From: Dipteris shenzhenensis
Lineage: Eukaryota > Polypodiophyta > Polypodiopsida > Gleicheniales
Assembly: GCA_047967505.1 (NCBI GenBank)
Contig: CM106538.1
Direction: 5' to 3' (one strand)
Length of the DNA: 64,000 nucleotides
Shown here: one piece after another, positions 23,627 through 34,532 of the stretch
Layout: each line of letters opens with the position of its first letter
How positions within the stretch are numbered: the first letter of the stretch is position 1
Translations under genes and position numbers: made by a program
The notes under the pieces: generated by a model
The model's database searches: none
Told to the model about the DNA's origin: nothing
Seen by the model: only the letters and a program-made list of their open reading frames with translations

Positions 23627-24280
23627 TCCAATACCTTGATCGAGGTATTAGCTCCAATGACAATCACACACGAGGACAATCAAGCCAAGCCAATACCTCG
23701 ATCGAGGTACTGGGCTTTTTCACCGGACCGAGCCTCTACCTTGATCGAGGCTTGCTGGCAAGCCACCTATACATGCCACATCTACCTCGTTCGAGGTATC
23801 GTGGCAATCTAGCTCGAGGTCAGGTGGCATGTCCAGCATACCTCGATCGAGGTATGTGCCATCCGACAGGGCAGATGACATACCTCGATCGAGGTATGCT
23901 GGACACATGACTTGGCATCCCGCTTCTGCCGACATACCACGATCGATGTATCGTGGCATGTCAAAACCTCCATCGATGTGGATGTACCGAGATGTATGGG
24001 CATGTCACAATACCTCGATCGAGGTATCATGGCATGCCAATACCTCGATCGAGGTAGATGTACCGAGATGTATGGGCATGTGACAATACCTCGATCGAGG
24101 TATCATGGCATGCCGATACCTCGATCGAGGTAGATGTGCCGAGATGTATGGGCATGTCACGATACCTCGATCGAGGTGTCGTGGCATACATGCAGAATAC
24201 CTCGATCGAGGTAGCTAAACCCTAATTTTTCTTATAAAAGGAGAGCGACCCCCCTCATTCCGCATACCTCGATCGAGCTC
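23627..24280. repeat. Array of the palindrome TACCTCGATCGAGGTA (left)
   Basis: Nine copies carry the perfect core ACCTCGATCGAGGT (near 23694, 23839, 23882, 24012, 24042, 24088, 24118, 24164, 24199), and about six are degenerate (near 23631, 23736, 23783, 23935, 23966, 24265). Spacers of 14-30 bp are partly conserved (GTATGGGCATGTCAC and ATCATGGCATGCC recur), so the tract grew by local duplication. It ends just upstream and downstream of a TATA box. A binding-site array for a dimeric protein is the natural reading. Confidence 0.85.
24233..24239 (+). promoter_or_regulatory. TATA box of the RING gene
   Basis: TATAAAA in CTTATAAAAGGAGAG, about 20 bp after a perfect palindrome copy. About 25-30 bases downstream the sequence turns abruptly GC-rich until a splice donor at 24393, the usual pattern of a promoter and first exon. 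Confidence 0.6.
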
Positions 24281-24406
24281 CTCCTCATCCACCGATTTCG
24301 GATTTGCAGGACTTCGACGGAATTGCGCGAGCGACGGAGAGCCACCAACGGACATCGACGGAGATGGACGGAGCCGGAGCGGGAGAGTCCAGGTAGGGTT
24401 TTTTTT

Positions 24407-26160
24407 ATGTAGCATTTTCTTTTTGGTAAAATTTGATTAAATTTTAGTTTATAAGAAAAATTATAAAAAATTTCTAAATTTCAAATGCATTTTAATGTTT
24501 TTCTGAAATTTATGAATTACGACATTTCTTATTTAAAAATGGAAAATTTTTTTTAAAATAGAGCTATTTTTAGCAAATAAAAAAACGTTTAGATTAATAA
24601 TTATAAAATATTTATAAATTTGAAATGCATTTGTAAATTTTTTTTAAATTTTTGAATTACGACATTTATAATTTAAAATGTGAAAATTTTAAATTTAAAA
24701 AACGTTTAATGAGGCATTTTTTATTCAAAATGTGAAAATGTTTTATATTTCTGTTTTTTCTATGTAGCATTTTCTTTTTGGTAGAATTTAATTAAATTTT
24801 AGGTTATAAGAAAAATTATAAAAAATTTCTAAATTTCAAATGCAATTTAATGTTTTTTTGAAATTTATGAATTACGACATTTTTTATTTAAAATGTGAAA
24901 ATGAAAATTTTTTTAAAAAATAGAGCTATTTTTAGTATATAAAAAAACGTTCATATTAATAATTATAAAATATTTATAAATTTAAAATGCATTTGTAAAT
25001 TTTTTTTAAATTTTTGAATTACGACATTTATAATTTAAAATATGAAAATTTTAAATTTAAAAAACATTTAATGAGGCATTTTTTATTCAAAATGTGAAAA
25101 TGTTCTATATTTCTATTTTTTTTATGTAGCATATTTTTTTTTGTAGAATTTAAATAAATTTTAGGTTGTAAGAAAAATTATAAAAAATTTCTAAATTTCA
25201 AATGCATTTTAATTTTTTTTTGAAATTTATGAATTACGACATTTTTTATTTAAAATGTGAAATTGAACAATTTTTTTTAAAATAGAGCTATTTTTAGTAA
25301 ATAAAAAAACGTTCATATTAATAATTATAAAATATTTATAAATTTGAAATGCATTTGTAAATTTTTTTTAAATTTTTGAATTACGACATTTATAATTTAA
25401 AATGTGAAAATTTTAAATTTAAAAAACGTTTAATGAGGCATTTTTTATTCAAAATATGAAAATGTTCTATATTTCTGTTTTTTTTTATGTAGCATTTTCT
25501 TTTTGGTAGAATTTAATTAAATTTTAGTTTATAAGAAAAATTATAAAAAATTTGTAAATTTCAAATGCATTTTAATGTTTTTTTGAAATTTATGAATTAC
25601 GACATTTTTTATTTAAAATGTGAAAATGAAAATTTTTTTAAAAATAGAGCTATTTTTATTAAATAAAAAAACGTTCATAGGAATAATTATAAAGTATTTA
25701 TAAATTTGAAATGCATTTGTAAAATTTTATTTTTATTTTTGAATTACGACATTTATAATTTAAAATGTGAAAATTTTAAATTTAAAAACGTTTAATGAGG
25801 CATTTTTTATTCAAAATGTGAAAATGTAAAAATTAGGTTTTTAAAAATCATATTTGGAAAAAAAGAGATTAAAGTTATTTTTTTAAATGATTTTTGGAAT
25901 TACGTAATTATTTATTTAAAATGAGAAAATGTAAATATTTTGTTTTTAAAATCATCTTTTAAAAAAAAGAGATTAAAGTTTAAATTAGTGCTATTTTTAT
26001 TAATATAAAGAAACGTTTAAATTTTAGTTTATAGGAATAATTATAAAATATTTCTAAATCTGAAATGCATTTTAAAGTTTTTTTAATTATTTTTGGAATT
26101 ATTTTTAGTCTTCAAAACCATCTTTTAAAAAATCATCATTTATGTGGAATATTATAGATT
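24407..26160. repeat. Four ~360-bp AT-rich tandem repeats plus diverged tail
   Basis: Copies start at ATGTAGCATT near 24407, 24762, 25124 and 25487 (periods 355, 362, 363), with diverged partial units to about 26160. Each unit contains GAATTACGACATTT twice and AAAAAACGTT twice, so it arose from an older half-length duplication. The sequence is strongly A+T-rich. It begins within 15 bases of the splice donor at 24393 and so would lie inside the first intron of the RING gene. Confidence 0.85.
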
Positions 26161-27082
26161 ATATAGTTGGTTAAGAGTTGTTTCATAATTTAGGTAGAGT
26201 AAGTAGGCTGTATAAAACACCACATGGGCATTATCCCTAAAACACCACACCACATGGGCAAAGACCCCAACACTAGAGTGGTTAGATGCATAAGCATATG
26301 GCTAATTGGATCTTGTAAATGCACCAGCGCATCGAAAACACATACGTAATTTATGATTGTCCAAAGGTCTCCTCTCTCCCCAAGCATGGGAACCAAGTGA
26401 TGATCTATAGGAATGGCCACTAGTTGAGGTGGATTGCCCAACCAAAATAGATAATATTAAAAAGGCTTAATTATTTTCTCAAAGTTCTCGCTTTAAAAGG
26501 TCTGTAGTGTGAACCCGCTCTCTTTTTTAATGTGTAGTCCGAGAAATACTAGATGCGCCTTGCTTGTGTATCGTTCAAAGTAATGTATTAGGTATCCTTC
26601 TATCTCCTCCATATCTATTGCAAACCCAAGGCAGTAAAGCATTCAAAGAAGGTCTTATTAACCAAACCTCTCCACTATCTGTCCTTAGTATAGGGGCCAT
26701 AAGTGGACAATGTGGTCCTTACACCACATGTGGAAAAGTTTCATATTGGATAAAAAGTGAAAAAAGGGAAACATATAAGGAAAAAATATTTGAGACATCT
26801 AAGTTTAAAAATGCAACAACTAGAGTGAAAAAATTCTAATCAAAATTAAGAATTATTAATAATATTGATTAATATTGAGCCACACATTTGGCCCATCTAC
26901 CGGTAGGTGCATAGGATGATCCCAACAACATCCTACCTCATCAAGGAGTACGTACAAATAGTTTTCATTACGTAAATAGATTATAAGTCATATTGAATAG
27001 AATATTATTTTCATTACCCAAATAGAATATTAATTTCCATGTGTTTTTTTTGTGCATGTGCCAGCTAGCGCACAGGTTCTAG
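26161..27082. other. Spacer (probable 3' part of the first intron)
   Basis: No domain recognisable on either strand; a 91-codon frame at 26564-26839 has no family features. A T-run (27042-27050) precedes the candidate acceptor at 27082. Confidence 0.4.
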
Positions 27083-28960
27083 CATCACTATTCGTATGCA
27101 GATAGAGATGCTGAGAGCTGAGATGAGGGCACTGCAGGATGCTAGGGCACCCCCTCACTTGGTTGGGAGTTTGGATTCAGTTATTGAGGCTCTAGGTCGA
27201 TTGGACACAGTTGAGGACGTTGATAGCTTTCAGGCACAGGCTGAGGTAGAGATCACTGGTGGTGGCTTGGATTGGAGAGCCATTCGACAGTTGTTTGAGC
27301 GTGAGTCACATCACAGGCAGGCCTTGGAGGATATGTTTTGGGATGGTCACACCGAGGCGATGCGACCACGATCAGGGCTCCCCTTGCATATTTTACGTTG
27401 TAGGCACCCCATCATAACAGCACACATTTATCCGAGATATCTCGCTGTGAATGGTGGTCGATTGCCTCACAACCGTCAGATAGCCAGGTCGTTTGCCATG
27501 CAGCTATACGCTGAGTTTGTGCTTAGTCATCGGGTGGACTACCTTAGTACCCGTCCAGGATCAGGAGCGGGACATGGTAGGATGGGGCATCAGGAGCGTT
27601 AGATTGCAGGTGTTCGGCGTCAACGCGAGGCACCAAAGTTGCACACCATCCCTGCACCGGCATTGCGAGCAGTGGGATGATAGATTAGGGGGGATGTTCA
27701 TTCAATGGCATCATCCTTGCAGCACATGGTCTCTGCCCTATCGAGATCTATTGCGATTCCACCTCCCCCACCTCGATCATCGATGGAGCCTCCCACATCT
27801 ACACACCTCCCACATCTACGCCGCCTCAGCATGAGTTGGAGGCTCGAGACACACGGATTGCAGAGTTGGAGGCATTGTTGGCCGAGTCTAGGGACGAGGT
27901 TAGTTATTTTGATTATGTTAGTTTATTTTTTTGTAGCGTGTTTTGAACTGAAGTTTTTTGGTTAATTCTCACCATGTGCGCGACATGTTTGCATTGTAGG
28001 CACATCTATTGCATCAGGAGATGGAGTCTTGCGTACGACTGTTGTAGATAGATTTGGAGGAGCAGAGGATTCGGACACTCATAGCATACCATTGCGCAGA
28101 GCACTATATTTTGCAGTTGAGGCATATTAGTCGTGATCCATCTCGCCATAGGATCGACCCCAACGTGGCCCTATACCCTGCTCACCCTGCTCCTCCTGTA
28201 GATGTGCCGACTAGGACACCCATAGATGCAGCAGTCATAGCCAGGCTTCCTACTGCCACTTGTGTCCTTTGTCACGAGGATTTTGACATCGTAGGGTGGT
28301 TTGGACTAGGGTGCGGCCACATCGCACATCTCCATTGCATGACCCGCCACATGGTGGCACGATCAGTGTGCCCTGTATGCTTTGCTGACATTGATGTGGC
28401 GACATACAGAGGACTAGGCATGGATGATCTATATCCTGGTCATCGTCAAGCTGTTGATCCATTCGCCTGTGTAGTCTTGACAGAGCACTATAGGGAGGAG
28501 GCACAGAGAGCGTTGCTGATGCAGGAGGGTGCTGATACATCGGTGGTTGCAGCATGCATTCCACGACGCTTTTCGTATGGTGATTTCATGCCAGGTGACG
28601 ACGGAGGAGGCATGCCGGATTGAGCGAGAGGCAGAGCTGCAGACATCATTGCAGCAGTGGGTGGAGCAGCAGCTAGGGCGGGGCCGAGACCAGCGTCTTT
28701 CACATGTAGAGATGATTACTCGCGCTAGATTTGAGGCACGAGTATTCGCAGATGCACGGCTATGGGAGCTGAGACGCGCATACATAGAGGAGGCGAGGGA
28801 GGCAGAGATGGCAGCGGTGGCACGTGCAGCATGCCCTCCTCTTCATCAGGATGAGGCTAGCCCATCTCATGCAGGTGATGAGGCTGGCCCATTTGAGCCG
28901 GCTTTGCCTGAGGGCACACAGTGGACGGTTGGGCAGCGGGTCATACAGGAGCCACGTTAG

Positions 28961-29524
28961 CATTCCACTAGAGGATCATATGTAGAGTTATCAGATTCGG
29001 ATTCAGATTGATTGTTTAGGCTTCACACGTTTCTTGTATAGGGATGCACTTTTGTAGCATGATGATGATGATGTACAGATTCATTTTGGTACTTTCATGA
29101 TATCGTTCCCACTTTTATGATGTATGAGCATTTTCGTACTTTCATGATGTTCTTCACACTTTGTTTATCTCAGTTTATCTCAATTTATAGTTTGTTTAAT
29201 ACACAAGGTATTTAAAAAAGAATGCCATGTGAAGTAATTGTAAACATTAAGCATTGAAAAAGTGTTCAAGTTCCAACTTTATCATTTTGAATATCATATT
29301 GAATTTTGTATATATCAATGCTTGCAATTATTACACTAAACCTAAGAGCCGTGCGAAGTTTCATCCCCATGTGCATATTTAAAATTAAGAGTATGATTTT
29401 GAATTTCAAATATCTCAATTCACACATCTAATACATAATGTATTTTAAAAATAATGCCGTATGTCGTAATTGTAAACATTAAGCATTGAAAAGGTGCTTG
29501 CAAAAATGTATGCATTATACCTTC
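28961..29524. other. 3' flank of the RING gene, no gene
   Basis: AT-rich. The phrase GTACTTTCATGAT(A/G)T occurs twice near 29090-29150, and GTAATTGTAAACATTAAGCATTGAAAA is echoed at about 29236 and 29468. Leads into the first satellite unit at 29525. Confidence 0.4.
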
Positions 29525-32498
29525 CACGTGGCGCAAACCAGATCAGTTGGAGACCAAATCTTGCGTGGATGTACGTCTAGGGTAGCCTAAGAGGCGTGTG
29601 AAGTTTCGTCCCCAATAGTTTTTTATAGTAATCTAGTTGCTATATACTTGGTCATAGCGATCTCTCCAAAGCTTACAAACTTTCCCATAGGTTTTTTTGT
29701 GTGACCCTCACATGATGCCGATCCATGTGCGATCGGTCTGGACCCCACCACATGCATGCACTTCGATGTTATACTGTAGAAGGTTCCATTAGGTGTGATT
29801 GATAGATTCATGGGCTTGATTGAGAAATCAGTGGAGTGATTTATGGATCTAGATGCTCTATTGAGCTCACATGTGATGTCACTCTTGGATGTAACTTGTG
29901 CCTATATATGCAGGATATCTCTCATGAATAAAATCCTCCATTTTGCTTCATCTTTTGAATACTTCTTGCTACTCCAACATGTGGCATTAGAGCTATGTTC
30001 ACCCTCCTTGAGCCCTCTTTGAGTGCCATGTCATCATCTTCTTCACAGGATTTCTCCCCTCTCTTTCCACGTTTTATCTTTAAGCTTGTTCTCCTCCATC
30101 TCTCAGCCATTTCACACAACCTCTGAGCCCAAGATTCCTTGTGATGGGGCAAATCCTTGGCTAGGAGGAAAGTGCTTGAGTTGTGCCGGTGTCAACACGA
30201 ATACAGTGCACCGAAGTTTCACATAATTGTGCTTGCTGGAGCCACCATTCATCAAATGCTCTGAGCTGAAGTTAGGAAACCTTATGAGCTAGTTGCTGAT
30301 GAAGTTGGAAGCAAATGCTCTAGTAACTAAGACGTGGTGATGAAAAGCCCACTCAGCATTTGAGCTAGTAGGGTTTAGTCGTGCTAATAGGGATTGCTTC
30401 TACGTGGCACAAACCAGATCAGTTGGAGACCAAATCTTGCGTGGATGTACGTCTAGGGTAGCCTAAGAGGCGTGTGAAGTTTCATCCCCAATAGGGTTTA
30501 GGATTTAGGGTTCAGGGTTTAGGGTTTAGGGTTTAGTCGTGCTAGTAGGGCTTGCTTCTACGTGGCGCAAACCAAATCAGTTAGAGACTAAATCTTGCGT
30601 GGATGTACATCTAGGGTAGCCTAAGAGGCATGTGAAGTTTCATCCCCAACAGGGTTTAGGATTTAGGGTTCAGGGTTTAGGGTTTAGGGTTTAGTCGTGC
30701 TAGTAGGGCTTGCTTCTACGTGGCGCAAACCAAATCAGTTGGAGACCAAATCTTGCGTGGATGTACATCTAGGGTAGCCTAAGAGGCGTGTGAAGTTTCG
30801 TCCCCAATAGGGTTTAGGGTTTAGGGTCCAGGGTTTAGGGTTTAGGGTTTAGGGTTTAGTCGTGCTAGTAGGGATTCCTTCTACGTGGCGTAAACCAAAT
30901 CAGTTGGAGACCAAATCTTGCATGGATGTACGTCAAGGGTAGCCTAAGAGGCGTGTGAAGTTTCGTCCCCAACAGGGTTTAGGATTTAGGGTTTAGGGTT
31001 TAGGGTTTAGGGTTTAGGGTTTAGTCGTGCTAGTAGGGATTCCTTCTACGTGGCGCAAACCAAATCAGTTGGAGACCAAATCTTGCGTGGATTTACATCT
31101 AGGGTAGCCTAAGAGGCACGTGAAGTTTCATCCCCAACAGGGTTTAGGATTTAGGGTTCAGGGTTTAGGGTTTAGGGTTTAGTCGTGCTAGTAGGGCTTG
31201 CTTCTACGTGGCGCAAACCAAATCAGTTGGAGACCAAATCTTGCGTGGATGTACGTCTAGGGTAGCCTAAGAGGCGTGTGAAGTTTCGTCCCCAATAGGG
31301 TTTAGGATTTAGGGTCCAGGGTTTAGGGTTTAGGGTTTAGGGTTTAGTCGTGCTAGTAAGGATTCCTTCTACGTGGCGCAAACCAAATCAGTTGGAGACC
31401 AAATCTTGCGTGGATGTACGTCTAGGGTAGCCTAAGAGGTGTGTGAAGTTTCGTCCCCAACAGGGTTTAGGATTTAGGGTTCAGGGTTTAGGGTTTAGGG
31501 TTTAGTCCCCAACAGGGTTTAGGGTTTAGTCCCCAACAGGGTTTAGGGTTTAGTCGTGCTAGTAGGGCTTCCTTCTACGTGGCGCAAACCAAATCAGTTG
31601 GAGACCAAATCTTGCGTGGATGTACGTCTAGGGTAGCCTAAGAGGCGTGTGAAGTTTTGTCCCCAACAGGGTTTAGGATTTAGGGTTCAGGGTTTAGGGT
31701 TTAGGGTTTAGGGTTTAGTCGTGCTAGTAGGGATTGCTTCTACGTGGCGCAAACCAAATCAGTTGGAGACCAAATCTTGCATGGATGTACGTCTAGGGTA
31801 GCCTAAGAGGCGTGTGAAGTTTCATCCCCAACAGGGTTTAGGATTTAGGGTTTAGGGTTTAGGGTTTAGGGTTTAGTCGTGCTAGTAGGGATTGCTTCTA
31901 CGTGGCGCAAACCAAATCAGTTGGAGACCAAATCTTGCGTGGATGCACGTCTAGGGTAGCCTAAGAGGCGTGTAAAGTTTCGTCCCCAACAGGGTTTAGG
32001 ATTTAGGGTTCAGGGTCTAGGGTTTAGGGTTTAGTTGTGCTAGTAGGGATTGTAAAAATGTATGCATTTGTCCTTCCATGTGGCGCATACCAAATCAGTT
32101 GGAGACCAAATCTTGCATGGATGTACGTCTAGGGTAGCCTAAGAGCCGTGCAAAGTTTCGTCCCCAACAGATAAGTCCACGTGCGTATTTCATTAGTACG
32201 TGCGCCATTTTTCATATGTAGTCGTGCTAGTAGGGATTGTAAAAATGTACACAGCTGTCCTTCCATGTGGCGCATACCAAATCAGTTGGGCACCAAATCT
32301 TGCGTGGATGTACGTCTATGGTAGCCTAAGAGCCGTGCAAAGTTTAATCTCCAACAGATAAGTCCACATGCATATTTGGTTAGTACATGCGCCATTTTTC
32401 ACACGTAGTCGTGCTAGTAGGGATTGTAAAAATGTACGCATTATACCTTCCACGTGGCGCATACCAAATAAGTTGGAGACCAAATCTTGCGTGGATGG
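29525..32498 (+). repeat. 158-187 bp satellite carrying TTTAGGG telomere-type blocks
   Basis: About 14 units. Using ACGTGGCGCAAACC as the anchor, units lie near 29525, 30401, 30559, 30717, 30882, 31047, 31205, 31370, 31576, 31741, 31899, 32077, 32264 and 32451. In the inner units the spacer is a block of TTTAGGG (with TTTAGGA and CAGGG variants). Unit lengths of 158 and 165 differ by exactly one 7-bp telomere unit. The last three units (about 187 bp) lack TTTAGGG and have a different spacer containing TAAGTCCACGTGCGTATTT. The array truncates the minus-strand frame at 32498. Confidence 0.9.
29617..30390 (+). mobile_element. Probable LTR-type insertion within the satellite
   Basis: This 0.77 kb separates the first satellite unit from the rest. 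It contains CTATATATGCAGG and ATGAATAAAATCC, then CATGTGGCATTAGAGCTATG, which resembles the plant copia primer site for initiator tRNA-Met (TGGTATCAGAGC). An LTR end plus leader is the likely content. Exact ends and target duplication were not resolved. Confidence 0.4.
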
Positions 32499-32835
32499 CG
32501 CCAAGCGGAGCGGGGGGAGGGGGAGGGGGAGGGGGAGGGGGGAGGGTGGAGGGGGAAGAGGTAGAGGTGGAGGCCAAAATGTAGGTGGCTAGTGGAAGGG
32601 CGGAGGCTAGAGGTAGGGGAGCGGATGAGGATGGGGGGACAATGGAGGTGGGGGTGGGGGTGGAGGTGGGATGTAGAGGTAGAGCTGGAGGTGGATCAGT
32701 GGTGGCAGCGCGAGCTCGAGCTCTAGAAGCTCTCTTGCGCTCATGAGCCTTCCGCTTGCGCTCCTCGTCAATGAGATTTGGGGGGGGGTTCCTACATCTT
32801 TCACGTCTACTAGCTCTATGGCTTTGAGAACCCAT
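32498..32835 (-). pseudogene. 5' part of an Arg-rich/Pro-rich protein gene, cut by the satellite
   Basis: From the ATG at 32835 the minus strand reads an Arg/Lys-rich segment (DEERKRKAHERKRASRARAR), then a Pro/Ser/Thr/Leu-rich stretch ending in a run of ten prolines. Past about 32498 the frame enters satellite sequence, so the rest of the gene is missing or displaced. The start is supported by a TATA box about 90 bases upstream. An in-frame ATG at 32883 is possible but is closer to the TATA box. A basic, disordered N-terminus fits a nuclear or DNA-binding protein; no family recognised. Confidence 0.45.
32512..32555 (+). repeat. G-run tract, potential G-quadruplex
   Basis: At least five runs of four or more G separated by single A (GGGGGGAGGGGGAGGGGGAG and onward). 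It encodes the polyproline run on the minus strand and abuts the telomere-type satellite. Confidence 0.75.
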
Positions 32836-32923
32836 TCTCAATGAAAGTAGGATGGAAGGTGTGACAAAGTGATGAGGAGGCAAGAATGGCTAAGAATGGG
32901 TGAAATGAACCAAAACGTGGTGT

Positions 32924-32930
32924 CTTATAG
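32924..32930 (-). promoter_or_regulatory. TATA box of the right-hand gene
   Basis: Minus-strand CTATAAG, about 150 bp inside the right palindrome array and about 90 bases before the ATG at 32835. This mirrors the array, TATA and gene order on the left side. Confidence 0.5.
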
Positions 32931-33082
32931 AGAGCCTCAACTCATCCACTAGATTGCTCTTCATTATTATTGGTGGAGAGGTGCTAAGATTGAAACTAAT
33001 TGGCTAAGTTTTGGTGCTAAGATTGATACTAATTGGCTAAGTTTTGGTGGAGAGGTCTGCTATGGCCAGAGCCCCGATCATA

Positions 33083-33236
33083 TACCTTGATCAGACCTTA
33101 TACCTCGATCGAGGTATTCAGTGCATTACGCATGTATGTATGAACCTTGATCGAGGTATCCCTAGGTGTCCTCGGTCACATACCTCGATCGAGGTATTGT
33201 ATGCCTCACCCAGGTTATATACCTCGATCGAGGTAT
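33083..33236. repeat. Palindrome array TACCTCGATCGAGGTA (right)
   Basis: Three perfect copies (33101-33116, 33181-33196, 33220-33235) and two degenerate ones (near 33083 and 33150). GTATTGTATGCCTC recurs after the copies. Same motif as 23627-24280. Confidence 0.85.
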
Positions 33237-33254
33237 TGTATGCCTCGCACATCG

Positions 33255-33660
33255 TCATGTGTATACATCTGGCTGATGTGGCACCATGCATGGTCATGAT
33301 GTGGTAATATAGTCTCTTCCTGCATGGTCATGATGTGGTACTGGGCCTCTTCGATGACATTGAAAGGTGATGTGGCATGATGAGTTGGCATTCATGCGGT
33401 GGTAGATTGACATGGCAAATTGAGGTGGAGGGATTGGTGACGTGGCAAGGTTGAGGAGGTATGCCAAGGTGGCATTGTGTGATCACATGGCTGATGATGT
33501 GGAATGATGAGGGGGCACATGTGGCAGCACGTGTGGCAATGTAAGGTGACATGGCAAGGAGTGATGTCACATCTGCTTAATGAGATGGCACCATGTGGTC
33601 TAACAACGTGGCATGGTTTTGATGACTCAGCCTTCCACATGGGCAGCATGCAGACTCCAA
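33255..33660. repeat. GATGTGGCA-type degenerate repeats
   Basis: Units such as GCATGGTCATGATGTGGTA (twice), GGTGATGTGGCATGATGAG and GATGATGTGGAATGATG. Similar to 1-420. Confidence 0.65.
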
Positions 33661-33701
33661 ATGCTTGCCACTAGGGTCGGTGATGCTCCTAGCCTACCTC
33701 A

Positions 33702-33745
33702 CCAAGCCTAATACCAAGCCTACCTTGTCTTGGTATTAGGCTTGG
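33702..33745. repeat. Hairpin, perfect 17-bp stem
   Basis: CCAAGCCTAATACCAAG (33702-33718) is exactly inverted at 33729-33745 around a 10-base loop. GC-poor, no T-run follows. Confidence 0.75.
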
Positions 33746-34508
33746 GTGGCCCTTTTTCCCCCACAAAAGGGAGATTTAACTGTTGGAGGCCATATCATAC
33801 ATTTCCCTTACTCAAATTTAACCAAAATTTTTTCCTCTTATTCATCATGCAGAGGACTAAAAATATTGACATTTTTGAAATGTTTGCTTATGTTTGAGAA
33901 TTACTAGATTTATTTTTAATATTCTTTATTGATCCTCTAAGGAGTAAAAGTAAAAATTAAACTTCAATCTTCCTAAATCTAACCGTTGGATTTGGGATTT
34001 GATGATTCAACCACACACCCTTATGTGCCTACTAACCTTCCACTGAATTGGATTTGCTTAATTATTCAAAATACTAAAAAAATGTGGTGTGCTACTAAAA
34101 TGCATGTATTTTATGACTTTATTTATTATAAATAATTATTTATAATTAGATAAATCATTCAAAAAATTACCAATAAATCAAGTTAAGCTGTACATAATGC
34201 AAAGAGACCACTTACAAAGTTTTAATAACATTTAATCTAAAATGAGTGAGAAATTTAGAATTTAATATGACACTCTCTGTTCGTGACAAACGTGTGACCA
34301 CCCTGGAACCATGCCGTGTGACACAAAGAAATTTTTTGTGTGTGCATCAAATTTTCGATCAGACTATACGATTGTGTGCACAATAGCAAGTGTGATGTTG
34401 TGTCAGAAGACTTCAAAGACTAGATCCATAGGGAAGTAGGTGAGATTTGCATTTTTGTGTGCTAAAAAGCTTGTTTTTCCACCTCCTAAGGATTGGGGAG
34501 TGAACAAA

Positions 34509-34532
34509 AAGTGGACACCCTTAGCTTGCTAC
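34509..34532 (-). repeat. Right inverted repeat of the proposed element
   Basis: Reverse complement of 23539-23562 over 24 bp with no mismatch. Outward of it the sequence reads TTCCCTAGTA, a diverged match to the outer TACTAGTGGG of the left end. Confidence 0.7.

Larger units (their letters stand above)
24260..28960 (+). pseudogene. Decayed coiled-coil and RING-H2 finger gene
   Basis: Model: exon 1 (about 24260-24392, ATG at 24364) ends GTCCAG/GTAGGG. Splicing to the acceptor at 27082 continues in frame into the open frame at 27096. Exon 2 runs to 27898 (AGTCTAGGGACGAG/GTTAGT) and ends in a heptad-rich segment (ELEARDTRIAELEALLAESR). Exon 3 starts at 28000 and encodes a RING-H2: CVLC, then CGHIAHLHC, then CPVC (C-x2-C...C-x-H-x2-H-x2-C...C-x2-C). 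A basic-acidic coiled tail (EEACRIEREAELQ...) follows in another frame to 28960. RING-H2 proteins are usually E3 ubiquitin ligases. In-frame TAGs, a 2-base insertion (duplicated CA near 27806) and a frame change after 28600 mark decay. The exon 1 link is inference. Confidence 0.55.

Noticed and set aside
23578-24187. Overlapping frames with a TSIEV or YLDRG repeat on both strands
   Set aside because: Products of the palindrome array; the same 16-bp motif is read in every frame and on both strands.
23627-24280. CRISPR-like appearance of regular repeats with short spacers
   Set aside because: Repeats are only 16 bp and perfectly palindromic, spacers are 14-30 bp and partly identical to each other, the context is a plant genome, and no cas gene is present.
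32380-32497. C-terminal continuation of the Arg/Pro-rich frame
   Set aside because: Past 32498 the frame simply reads through the satellite unit in reverse.
29525-32498. A true chromosome end
   Set aside because: TTTAGGG blocks are short, degenerate and interrupted by non-telomeric satellite units, with more than 30 kb of ordinary sequence on both sides.
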